From NCBI GenBank assembly GCA_022036555.1, contig CM039137.1:9091630-9155629 (forward strand): a DNA stretch of 64,000 nt, read 5' to 3'. This stretch comes from Microstegium vimineum. Taxonomy: Eukaryota > Streptophyta > Magnoliopsida > Poales > Poaceae. The stretch's first letter is position 1. The number at the start of each line of letters is the position of its first letter. The position numbers were made by a program, and so were the translations under genes. Below are positions 1 through 10,535 of this stretch, in pieces. The notes beneath the pieces are model-generated. The model was not told the origin of the DNA. It worked only from the letters and a program-made list of their open reading frames with translations, and made no database searches.

Positions 1-445
1 TTGATCACTCTAGCATGCATGGCTCCATAGGAGAGGGTATCAACCAAACACACTCTTAGATGATATGCTTACACGGTAGTATACTCAAGATGCTAAAAAA
101 AGATTAAAACAAAAAAATGATTTTGTATTACTATATGTTCATCCACCTCATCAGTATTACATATTTTGTAAACTTTATAAACAAGGTATATGACATATAT
201 ATATATATATGCTTGTGAGATCAGCAATATTGGGGAGGCAGGCACATTTTTTCTCCTTTTCTTCCCCTTACAGTTGAATTTGTATACTTTCTTGTGAATA
301 CTAGCTACAATACATATATCACATATGTAGTTATACATTAGGAGTATATATTATAATAATGTTGTCTGCTTGACCTATTGGTGGTCGTGCCTGTGTATGT
401 ATATTGTGTAGGATTATACATAATAATGACCAAAGCTAGCTTCGG

Positions 446-3400
446 TTAGAACTGCGAGAGGAACTGGAGCTGCTTGAGGATGGGGCTGAGCGCTTCCATG
501 AGCTTCTCGCAGGGGTGGTTATGGACGCCCTCGTAAGTAGTGACCACGATGCTCGTATCCTTCGCCAGGCGCTGCACCTGCTTCTTCACATTGCACGTAT
601 GATGGGTGCACCGGTAGTAGCTCCTGCATTATCAGCAGCGGTGGCCGTCAGCGTTTTCCCAGCCAATCGATCGAGATGTCTATATATGTGTATGTGGTAG
701 TGAATTTAGTTAACTGAAGCATTGTTCACAGTTTGGAGGAGGAGAGGTTCGATGATCCTCGAGTTCACGGAACAACCTATAGTAGTACTATACATATATG
801 TTCGCGCTATTATGTGCAACCATTTTAAAATAGGAATGAAGTACTTTGTACTTCCTCCATCTAAGAAAGAAAGTTGTTATGAGAGGCGTGTATGTCAAGT
901 TTTCTCAACTTTAACTAGGTTGGTAAAAAACATGTGCAATATTTATATCTACAAATAATTTTATTATAAAAATATATTCAACAACATATCTAATGGTACT
1001 AATTATATATTATAAATATATATATATATATGTTATCGAAGTTAAAAAAGTTTGACTTCTCGAGAACTGAAAATGACTTCTATTTAGAGGCGAAGGAAGT
1101 TGATAACATTTCGGTTCGTGATCGATCATGTCATCATAAAAAAATAATGATATATAGAGAGAGATGAAAAATTGGTTTCTAAAACAATTTTGCAACTATA
1201 AGCAAACGTTTGCCTAAATAACGGTTTTAAGAGACACTCATATGCAAATGTGCCTTCGGAAATATATTTGTGTGGGAGTGTTGGTTTTAGAGCCCGATCT
1301 AAGAATAGTTCAATCGTTTCCAGAAATGGATTTTTCTTTTGTATTTTCATTAATTGGCAAAAAAACATATATACAACACTTTCTCACAAGTTGCATTCCA
1401 TGTCACAATTCTTTTTTGCTCGCGTGTGTTTGGTGAGACTTTGATCCTTTTCAACTGAATTTTGAACTCAATATTTTACTTTGGATACAATCCTTTTGTA
1501 TTAATTTTACCAAATATTGTAATGCATATTTGAGATCATAATTAAATTCAAATAAAAATTGGACTTAAAATTTTAAGATCTCATCGAGAACTACTAAACC
1601 TTTGGTTTAATTAAGCCTTTTCTCCATCCCAGGACATTTGAATTCAGAAATTTTGGATCTCAAAATCTAAAAACTTAAAATTAAATTTCTAGTACTTAAT
1701 TATTTCAAATAAAAAAGTAGTTAACTACAGAGTCTTAGACCTTTTTGAGCACTGTAACTTTGGTTTAGATTATTTCTCCATCCAGGATTATTTTTTAAAA
1801 AAAAATCTTTGTACTTGTAGCCAACTTATTAAGAAAACTGCTAGTATAAACACATCTATACTGTCGGTTTTCTTAAGGTCACCGCGAGTACAAATCTTGA
1901 ATTTACATTGATGGTTTTTCTTAAAGCTACCGCTAGTATAGATTCTATTTACAGTGACAATTTTTCATAATATTACCAACTAAGATTTATAGTGGCAGTC
2001 CCTTAAGCCAATGGACTGGTATAGATATGTCTACACTGACGGTTCATAACAATTTGCTCAAACTTTTATTTCTACTGGGCATATGTCCTTTATGAATGCC
2101 GATGAAAAAACAGAGAAAGCATCTATGTACTAATGTCACGTATATGTTGCATGCTTTATTCCTCTATGATAACTGTTAATACTTTTTTGTTTCAAAATTA
2201 TACTTAATAATTATAGTTAATTTTAGCTTTATATACGCTACATCAAACTTCTCAAACTTTAACCAAATTTATATGAAAATGCTCAACAAGATCTATAATA
2301 CCAAATTAGTTCCATTAAATTCTTCATGGATGTCTTGATAGGGTATTTATTTTAATTTGTAGTTATCAATATATATTTTTCTACAAACCTAGCTTAGTAT
2401 GACTTAGTACAAAGGAAAAGTAAGCAATAATAATTTAAAATTGAGGAAGCAGAGATGGCATCATAAGTTTTGTGTCTTTCCAAGCCATCGACTAGCTATA
2501 GATGAACCACATGTGCGGACAAGCAAGTAGATGTGTAGATAGAAATTTGGCGAACAACAAAACTAGCTAGGCGGGGGGGTTCTATAGACACGAATTACAC
2601 ACACGGCTTACCGCACACACTGACGCACACGACTGTACACGTACCCATGCTGCTGCGCTGCTGCTGCCGCCATATATGCAAATTAGTTCGGGAGCGTTGA
2701 GCCTCCATTAACTTATTGTTTTCTAAATTGTAAGCGAGATGGCCTGATGACATTTGAATGCATGCATATATGCAAGCATGCTGCATGCATGCCACTCGAA
2801 ACGCATGTGTTACGTACATATGCACACGTACATGTGCGCACACACATACGTATTTCAGCAAGTCATTCATTGATCCGTGTTTGCATGCATATATGCATGC
2901 GCTCGATCAAGGTCGGTAGCTTTGATGAAGATATAATTAAATCAAATTAAGCTGACTGATGCATGCATGCATGGAGTGATTGCATGCATGGAAGAGAAAT
3001 GAAATAATGGAACCGAACGAACCTGGGGTGTTGGCTGTTCTTGACGGCCTTCTGCCCGTACTTCCTCCACCGGTAGCCGTCGTCCAGGATGTCGTTGACG
3101 CTCCTCGTCTGGAACGCGAACCGCGGCCTGCTCGCCTTCTTCTTCTTCCCTGCAGACCTCCCGGCCGCGCCGCCGCCCTTCGCCGCCGCCTGCTTCTCCT
3201 TGCTACTGCTACTACTCCCCGCGTCGCCGCCGCCGTCATCGTTCTCCCCGCTCTGGTCCAAGTCCAACGACTCCAGGGGCGGTTGCTGCTGCTGCAGTAG
3301 TCCCGGGACGAGAGGGCCCATCAAGCTGGCCTGCTGGAGCAGCGCCGACCAGTCCACCATCGGCGGGAGAACCATCGGCGCCACCGCCGCCGCTAGCTGC

Positions 3401-3639
3401 TCAGGCCCCAGACCCGCCGCCAGAGGAGGAAGGTCGTCGTCGTTATCGCACGCCGCCGACGACGGTTGCTGCTGCTGGAGCGCTGTGATGAGGGTACCGT
3501 GCTGCTGGTCATCTGATGGCTGTAGTAGTAAGCTCGGCGGCGGCGCATACGGCGGCGACGGCACGGCGAAGTAGGGGAAGCTCGGGAGCCCGTGCGACGA
3601 CGACGACTCGTCTCCTTGCAGCTGCTGCTGGTTCTCCAT
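446..3639 (-). CDS. WRKY transcription factor, group IIc, two exons
   Basis: Nuclear DNA-binding regulator that recognises W-box (TTGAC) promoter sites. Exon 1 is 3639-3023 and exon 2 is 623-446; together they give 795 nt, or 264 aa plus stop. The N-terminal ~170 residues are low-complexity (Gln, Pro, Ala and Ser runs), followed by a basic GKKKKASRPRFAF stretch. The WRKYGQK heptad ends exon 1. Exon 2 supplies a C-x4-C-x23-H-x-H zinc site. The intron donor is GT (CCCAG/gttcgt) and the acceptor is tgcag/G, splitting an Arg codon in phase 2 just before SYYRCT, the usual WRKY-domain intron position. The tail, ending in FLSQF, resembles the AtWRKY24/43/56 subgroup (established knowledge, by eye). 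The first ATG of the frame was used as start. The target genes are unknown. Confidence 0.93.
851..1099. mobile_element. Stowaway-like MITE in the WRKY intron
   Basis: About 249 bp, AT-rich, with imperfect terminal inverted repeats: CTTCCTCCATCTAAG at the left and CTTCCTTCGCCTCTA on the opposite strand at the right. The left flank is TA and the right flank is TT, so the expected TA target duplication is imperfect. No coding capacity. The match to the CTCCCTCC-type Stowaway start is from known grass MITEs. Confidence 0.55.
1835..2065. repeat. Degenerate repeat, possible CACTA subterminal remnant
   Basis: Two related ~55-bp units (CTGTCGGTTTTCTTAAGG near 1861 and a TGATGGTTTTTCTTAAAG variant near 1909), followed by further GTGGCAGT and ACACTGACGG motifs. 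The pattern resembles decayed subterminal repeats of CACTA elements, but no termini or target duplication remain. Confidence 0.3.
2750..2995. repeat. Cluster of CATGCATG (RY-like) motifs in the WRKY intron
   Basis: Alternating purine-pyrimidine GCATGCATGC blocks occur near 2758, 2785, 2884, 2960 and 2990, with CACACA/TACGTA blocks between them, just downstream of the exon 1 donor. RY elements bind B3-domain factors in seed promoters. In an intron they could equally be simple-sequence drift. Confidence 0.4.
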
Positions 3640-3765
3640 TATTGAATGATCCTCTCGTTGTACGTGCGGGCGACGCCCGCGTTCTTTCCTTCGATCTAGC
3701 TAGTGAGACGTGTGTAGTAGTAGGCGCCTGCTGCTTTGAGAGTGTTGAGACAACATGTCTTGTGA

Positions 3766-3772
3766 TTTATAG
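3766..3772 (-). promoter_or_regulatory. Probable TATA box of the WRKY gene
   Basis: The minus strand reads CTATAAA, within TCTATAAATCAC, about 127 bp upstream of the ATG at 3639. That is a normal distance for a plant TATA box with a ~95-nt leader. A second AT-rich TATATAT stretch near 3901-3909 is less well placed. Transcription start is inferred, not seen. Confidence 0.5.
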
Positions 3773-4453
3773 AAGCAACTCATCTGAAGTGTGAGTGAAC
3801 GAGAAGGCACCAGAAGATGAGAGAGGAGAGATTTGTAGTTGGGTAAACGTGCACGCGCAAAGCCCTGCAGAGAGAGAGGTGATCGAGCAAGTGAGCAACC
3901 ATATATATCTCAACTACCCCTGATGCTGGAATGCTGGTGGCTGCTGAATCCGTTCAACCGCCCCGTCCGCCGCCCCCGGCGGCTTAGGCCTTACTACTCC
4001 TCTTCCGATCCGGCCCGCCGATGCATCGAGAGGCTTCTCCAGACGTACAGGCCGGCCGGCCCTTTATACATAAAAAAGAAGATGACGATCGAGCAGCTAG
4101 CGCACGTTTCACCAAGTAGTAAAGCCCGCTGAATAAAACGGCCCTCGCGTACGTTTTATTCTCTTCTGTCTCGTTGATTTGGAGCAAAAACGATGATCGA
4201 GTGCGCGCGTGCGTATGTACGTTTCCTGGGAACACAGCTTTATTTCTTGATCCGTGCAGCTTTGTTTGAGTCCTATATATACTCCCTATATATGCATTTA
4301 TACGCAAAAGCGATGGAATAGAAGCATCCATTCTTCTGTCAATTTCTGTGGACTGGTAGTACGTGTTTGGTGAGGCGCCGCACGGGCGCACCCCGCATGT
4401 CCTTCATTTAGTCCTTGCCTTTGCCTCCATATCTCCGTATGCAAGCTGCCTAA

Positions 4454-4740
4454 GAGCATCTCCAAGTGTCTTTCTAAATTTCACTCTCTAAATTACGATT
4501 TGGAGAGTCATTTGCATAAAAGTCATTTTGTATATGTTTTTATTTTTCAACAACTTTTCTATATCCCATGCACACTCTAGAGAGTCATTCTCGTCTTCTA
4601 TATTTGGCTAGCGAAAAATCTGAAATAGAGGATGGCTATATTAAGATGATCATTTAGAAAAGCCGTTGAAGGATAGTTTTTCATCAAAAATTCATTTCCT
4701 ACCATTTAGGAAGGATATGGAAAGTCTCTTGAAGATGCTC
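4454..4740. mobile_element. Tourist-like (PIF/Harbinger) MITE with TAA target duplication
   Basis: 287 bp bounded by GAGCATCTCCAAGTG at the left and GAGCATCTTCAAGAG on the opposite strand at the right, flanked on both sides by TAA (4451-4453 and 4741-4743). The 3-bp TAA/TTA duplication is diagnostic of PIF/Harbinger transposition. It is non-coding and lies upstream of the WRKY gene. Confidence 0.8.
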
Positions 4741-4941
4741 TAATAAGACGGGCTTCGTTCTTAAACGTCTGCGCGTCGTCTGAACAACACTTGTCTACTA
4801 GACCTCTAACTTTTGTGCCAAGTTGTACGAGTTATTTTTTTTCTTAATGTATATCGGATATATATTTATATATTCTATTTTAAATTATACGTCGTTCTAG
4901 CTTTTAGCTTTTCTATGGTACATGACTTATGACCTGTATTT

Positions 4942-5922
4942 CACTACTACAGATTTCAACATCAGTGTCGGCCCATCACTGCCGGGTCTGGCAAAACCGA
5001 TAGTGATGAATCTTCACTGCCAGTTCGTGGCAAAACCGGCAGTGAAGCTCCTCATCACTGCCGGTTCGTGGCTGGAAAAATCAGTGCAACGTCTCTGCCC
5101 TTTCACTGCCGGTTCCAGCCACGAACTGGCACTGAAGCTCCTCATCACTGCCGGTTCGTGGCTGGAATCGGCAGTAATAACCTGGACACTTTCACTACCG
5201 GTTCCAGCCACGAACCGGCACTGATGAGGAGCTTCACTGCCGGTTCGTGGCTCGAACCGATATTGATATACCTGTAGAGTTAATTTTTTTATTTTTGTAA
5301 ATGACCTCAGATGAAAAAACTTTATACATGAAAGTTGTAGATCTCGAAAAGTTATGAAACTTTGTAGTTCACACCGTTTTCATTTGAAATCATCTTGTCA
5401 TCGGAAAATACATTCGAATGTCAAATTTGAAATTCAAATTTTTGTAAACGACCTCGGATGAAAAAACTTGCTATATGAAAGATGTAGATCTCGAAAAGTT
5501 ATAAAACTTTATAGTTTACAACCTTTTCATTTGAATTCATTTAGTGGTTCAAACAATCAATTTACACTCGATTTAGTATAGAATATGAGGAAGTAAAACG
5601 GAATATAGACACAAGTGATTGATGGGTTGACTGGTAGAGGAGGTATTGCGTGAGGCTAAGGTCAAGGGTTCGAATCCCTTTCGGAGCGCATTTGTTATGT
5701 TACATGAAAAAATGCACGACTTGAATTTTTTTTTCGATTTTAAAAACGTGATTTCTTTTGGACATCCATCACTGCCTGCCGAAGTGGTGTGCCGGTTTCG
5801 ATTTCAAAAACGCGATTTCTTCTGGACATCCATCACTGCCTGCCGAAGTGGTTGTGCCGGTTCAAAATCTAGCAGTGATGGGGGATTTTGAACCGACACT
5901 GATTAGGCTTTGTATAGTAGTG
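4942..5922. mobile_element. Non-autonomous CACTA (En/Spm) element, 981 bp
   Basis: It begins CACTACTACAGATTTC. The opposite strand of the right end begins CACTACTATACAAAGCC. Both are followed about 20 bp in by CAGTGTCGG. It is flanked by a 3-bp TTT duplication (4939-4941 and 5923-5925). From 4970 to 5265, and again at 5765-5895, there are many direct and inverted copies of CACTGCCGGTTCGTGGCTGG, the subterminal repeats where transposase binds in this superfamily. The interior has two ~147-bp direct repeats (5297- and 5444-) and a tRNA-like stretch. There is no transposase, so movement would need an autonomous element elsewhere. Confidence 0.92.
5617..5690 (+). other. tRNA-like sequence inside the CACTA element
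   Basis: A perfect T-arm is visible: AAGGG / TTCGAAT / CCCTT around 5665-5680, containing the pol III B-box core GGTTCGAATCC. An A-box-like GGGTTGACTGGTAGAGG lies about 30 bp upstream. The would-be acceptor strands do not pair, so this is not a functional tRNA. It may be a captured tRNA or SINE-derived piece. Confidence 0.45.
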
Positions 5923-6027
5923 TTTAGATATAGATATACCATATGTTTAGATATATATAAGACAGATCATGTACGGAGAAAGGACAAAACGATATACTAC
6001 AAAATATAATGGAGGGAGTGGGTTTTT

Positions 6028-6035
<8 letters not shown>

Positions 6036-6106
<71 letters not shown>
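6036..6106. repeat. (TA)n microsatellite
   Basis: Uninterrupted TA dinucleotide run of about 70 bp. Predicted Tyr-Ile ORFs across it are artefacts of the repeat. Confidence 0.95.
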
Positions 6107-6111
<5 letters not shown>

Positions 6112-6220
6112 TTGATCTGTAACAAAAGATACGACCACCTCTGTGCAAGTAGATAGAGCTCTGATCCGCATTGTCATCAAGAAGCTACAACAAAAATGAG
6201 TACTTATATGCAAGTACACC

Positions 6221-6284
<64 letters not shown>

Positions 6285-6466
6285 TGCTGTACATAGCTAG
6301 TCCGATCCGATGCTGCGTGCTTGACGAGTGACGACGTAGACATGATTACACAATAGCATGCAGCAGGGGTTTACGTGTCCCGACAAACAAGGCGCTCTGT
6401 GTTACACGATATCTAGGACAGGTATGAAATCCTTTGGAAGTGACTGTGCATGCGTCACTATTATAT

Positions 6467-6848
6467 CGGTAATACTCTGACGCGGGGGTTCGTCGTTTTC
6501 CGGACGTGGCACATACGCCGATTCACGCGAGAAATAAAACCACTTGACCGCTCCGTCATCCTCATCCACTCCCTCCGCTCTCTCTCATCCTCATCCGCAT
6601 TTTCTCTCGCTCCCTCACCTCCCACTCGACGGAGGCACTCTGCTGCGACGTGCTCGACGAAGGGACCTCACGGAGGTTGCACGCCGCGCGCAGCTCGCTG
6701 CCGCCCTGCCCACTCGCCGCCGGCGGCGCTCCCTCCTTCCCTCTGTTTCCCCCCATCCTCCTCCACGACCTCCATTGCTACCGTGCCCCACCCCCCTGCC
6801 CCCAGCGACCGAGTTCTTGCTCGCTCACTGGAGATGACAACAACGGCA
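6467..6848 (+). mobile_element. Truncated duplicate of the 5' end of the Mutator-like element
   Basis: Identical by eye to the first ~380 bp of the element at 7183-8620, starting at the terminal CGGTAATACTC and ending at the breakpoint of the tandem duplication. It also carries the left target-site sequence CTATTATAT. It is a by-product of segmental duplication, not an independent insertion. Confidence 0.85.
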
Positions 6849-6892
6849 TCAAGAAGCTACAACAAAAATGAGTACTTATATGCAAGTACACC

Positions 6893-7000
<108 letters not shown>

Positions 7001-7182
7001 TGCTGTACATAGCTAGTCCGATCCGATGCTGCGTGCTTGACGAGTGACGACGTAGACATGATTACACAATAGCATGCAGCAGGGGTTTACGTGTCCCGAC
7101 AAACAAGGCGCTCTGTGTTACACGATATCTAGGACAGGTATGAAATCCTTTGGAAGTGACTGTGCATGCGTCACTATTATAT

Positions 7183-8620
7183 CGGTAATACTCTGACGCG
7201 GGGGTTCGTCGTTTTCCGGACGTGGCACATACGCCGATTCACGCGAGAAATAAAACCACTTGACCGCTCCGTCATCCTCATCCACTCCCTCCGCTCTCTC
7301 TCATCCTCATCCGCATTTTCTCTCGCTCCCTCACCTCCCACTCGACGGAGGCACTCTGCTGCGACGTGCTCGACGAAGGGACCTCACGGAGGTTGCACGC
7401 CGCGCGCAGCTCGCTGCCGCCCTGCCCACTCGCCGCCGGCGGCGCTCCCTCCTTCCCTCTGTTTCCCCCCATCCTCCTCCACGACCTCCATTGCTACCGT
7501 GCCCCACCCCCCTGCCCCCAGCGACCGAGTTCTTGCTCGCTCACTGGAGATGACAACAACGGCAGCAGCCCGACGAGGTAGGTAGGTCTGGATCTAAGTT
7601 CGCCCTCCTCCACCTCCTCCTACTTTGGATCTAGGCTCTCCCCCTCCTCCGTCTCCCCCTCCCTCTGGATCTGAGATACACGACACTCTGACTTATTCTC
7701 CTCTTCTTCTTCCTCCTCTTTCCCCTCTGTATCTAATGCATGGATGTTGATGATTATTCGGTTGTCGTAATGGTTTTTTGGTTTGTTGCAACAGTCGTTT
7801 TCTTGTTGTTGTAGTAGTTAACCGCGTCATGTTGCAGTGGGTTGTTATCGATTGTGTGTGACATATGATTTTTTGGTCGTTGCAGCGGCTTTTTTTTTGT
7901 TGCAACAGACGGTTTGTGATGTTGCAGCAGTAGAACTATTTTGTTGTTGCAGTGGGTTTTTTTATTGTTGCAACAGATGATTTTTGTTTGTTTCAATAGA
8001 TTTTTTTTCATGTTTCAATTCGTATTTTTTGTTTGTTTCATTAGAGCTGTTTTTTATTCTTGCAACATATAACTTTCGGTTTATTCCAATAGATTTTTTT
8101 CATGTTTCAATTCGTATTTGTTATTTGTTTCATTAGCGCTTTTTTTATGTTGCAATAGCATTGTTTCGTTGTTTTGCAGGGGTGGTTCCGTGGGGGAGCG
8201 AGCCGGCAGTGGGCGGAGGTGTGGTCCGGCAAGGTTTTGGGGGGGGGGGGGGGGGAGGGGGGCGAGTGCGACAGATCCTCGCGTGTGGGGAGCTGGAGCT
8301 GGAGCAGGTGCTTTTGCGCGGAGGAGCTGTTTGATTTTTACTACCTCCTCCGTGATGGGGGGCTATCCGGAGGCACGTGGCTTCAAGCGGTGCGCGATCT
8401 TCGGAGGCGGCGGTGCACGACTTCGCATGGGGGCTTGGGCGTGGCAAGGATTTTTTGCTGTGGACTTCGGATGTTCAGTGCGAAGGGCCCGGTGTCCCGA
8501 CGCGTCACGGGCCTCAGGCGTTAGCGCAACTGTTTTGGGAAGGGAGCCAGGCAGGTTTGGGAAGGGGAGCGACATCCGGACGCAACTCACAGGCCGGACG
8601 TCCGGGCGCTAGTGACGCCC
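7183..8620 (+). mobile_element. Mutator-like element (non-autonomous MULE), copy 1, 1438 bp
   Basis: Flanked by an exact 9-bp duplication CTATTATAT (7174-7182 and 8621-8629), the size typical of Mutator. The left end is CGGTAATACTCTGACGCGG. The right end is GGACGTCCGGGCGCTAGTGACGCCC, with CGGACGT-type motifs near both ends. It has three parts: a C-rich exon-like segment (about 7260-7680) ending near a GTAGGTAGGT donor-like site, a ~430-bp tract of GTTGCAA/GTTTCAA-type motifs (about 7760-8190), and a G-rich part (8190-8600). No transposase and no protein I recognise. The segment at 31782-39496 is the same family. Confidence 0.85.
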
Positions 8621-8629
8621 CTATTATAT

Positions 8630-9387
8630 AATTGTTGCTCCCCATGATGTTGCGCACATTATATTATTCATTTATTTTCCTCGATGATTTATATGCATCC
8701 ATGTAAGACTCGACGCTTGAAGCTGTGTGTCATCAAACGATTAAAAAAAAACGCCAAACGAGACGAGATTCTAGACTCCGGATCAATAAACTGGAATTTT
8801 GAAGAATTCCAGTACGTTCTATATGTATGCTCCTTTTGAGATAGTTGAAATATAAAGTGAATTATAGACATTCTCCCATCAATTTAAATTTTTCGCTAGC
8901 GTAATCTTATATCGATATATATCTAATATAAATAGAGTGATAGGAGAACGTCTTCGGTTGAAATAGGTACATGATTCTAGACTCTTGGGTTGAGAAGCAT
9001 ATTATATATATCTACTATTTTGAAGCCTGAGTGTTAAATAATATTGAGAGCTCCGGTGGAGCGCCGCTCTACTCCGGCCATGCACCAGAACTACCGTATT
9101 TAATGTGATATCTTCTAGTTTTTACTCCTACACTTATCTCTAGTAATAATAATTTGCTAGCGCTAGCATCTCGCCTCCATCCACGCACTCCACTTCCACC
9201 TGTCCCATTTAATTAAGGAAAATAAGGTCTTGTTATGTCTCCCCTAAAATCCTCGTGCATGGTTTTTATTATAATACATATCCTGACACACCGTTCTGAT
9301 CTTGGCTGGTGATGCACAGGTAAATTTTATCGCTGCTGGACGCTGCTTCCGCCGATGATGGTCAGGCGTGCGCCCTGGATGCAGCCT
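8630..9387. other. Unannotated AT-rich spacer
   Basis: No gene recognised. An inverted repeat (ACTGGAATTTTG / AAGAATTCCAGT) lies near 8790-8815. The segment from 9046 (GAGAGCTCCGGTGGAGCGCCGC) is hairpin-prone. From 8886 onward the sequence recurs after the N gap. Confidence 0.6.
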
Positions 9388-10435
9388 TGTCACACCCGGT
9401 TTTAAGGACAAAACCAGATATACGCCATATGAGAGTCCAGGAAGTCAAATCTCACATATAGCCACAAATTAAGGAGATATCAAAAGACAATACTTAAATA
9501 CATAACATATAAGGTCAAAGGATAACCTCAACACAACAAACAGCGGAAAGACAACTTCGATCTTCAGGTGAAAGCTCCAACTTCACAGGGACAACTGACT
9601 GGTTGATCACATGCCTAACTCCTTTAAGCTCTTGCAATCTGATATGGTTGATAAAGCAAGGGTGAACACTTAAAGTACTCAGCAAGAATAACACAGGGTT
9701 ATGAAGCTCAAAGGCTGACACTGTCTGTACTGCGGTTGCTTTTAACTTGATCAAGTTTTACCAATACTTAGCTTTAGTTATACATACCCAATTGATAAAC
9801 CACATGATAAGAATAATAAACATCATTAACAATTAAACAACATGATCATCTACACTGTGAGTTTTCCAGGCCGCTCGTGACCGTGAGCACGGCTATCATG
9901 ATAGATTTACACTCTGCAGAGCTTACGCACTTTACCCACAAGCCATGTAGCCCATATACCCGGGTTCTCGACTCCTGTAACACTTCCAAGGTGAGTAGGC
10001 AGGGTACACTATGAAGTCTTTCAAGAAGTATTTCTAGCATGTAGTAGACCCTACGGACCCAATGCAAAGGGGTGTGTAAAGCCCCTACTCGATGGTACCC
10101 TCCCGGAGCGGTAAACCACTCTAGGCCATGCCCTACAACCAGCTCGGTAAAGGTGCCTTTCACGAACTACAATCATGCTAGTCCAACTGCCATACTAGAC
10201 TAAAACCAGAGCCATGATAGCACACATGGTTGCGTTATTATCCCAGCTTTTGCCCTACAGTGGGTCCTATTCGATGTTGCTATAAAGCCAATTTTAGATA
10301 ATCGTTGCATAATCCATTAGTCAAGATTCATCTCAAGATTCATCATGTTCAGCATAGCGAAACTACCCATATGCAATAGTAACCCAAAGGTGACAAGGAA
10401 CAAGTTCAACAAGCTAGGGTAGATTTAAAATAGGA
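8886..10435. repeat. Direct repeat, copy A, ending at the assembly gap
   Basis: 1550 bp that match 10536-12085 at a constant offset of 1650 with no difference I can see. The copy stops at the first N and its partner starts at the last N, which is how an unmerged overlap of two contig ends looks. Confidence 0.93.
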
Positions 10436-10535
10436 NNNNNNNNNNNNNNNNNNNNNNNNNNNNNNNNNNNNNNNNNNNNNNNNNNNNNNNNNNNNNNNNN
10501 NNNNNNNNNNNNNNNNNNNNNNNNNNNNNNNNNNN
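10436..10535. other. Assembly gap of 100 N
   Basis: Exactly 100 N, a conventional unknown-size scaffold gap. The sequence on its right repeats the 1550 bp on its left. Confidence 0.99.

Noticed and set aside
5617..5690. A functional tRNA gene
   Set aside because: The T-arm is intact but the acceptor strands do not pair.
5924..6219. Tyr-Ile repeat ORFs over the TA run
   Set aside because: Pure dinucleotide repeat; any TA run reads as open Tyr-Ile.
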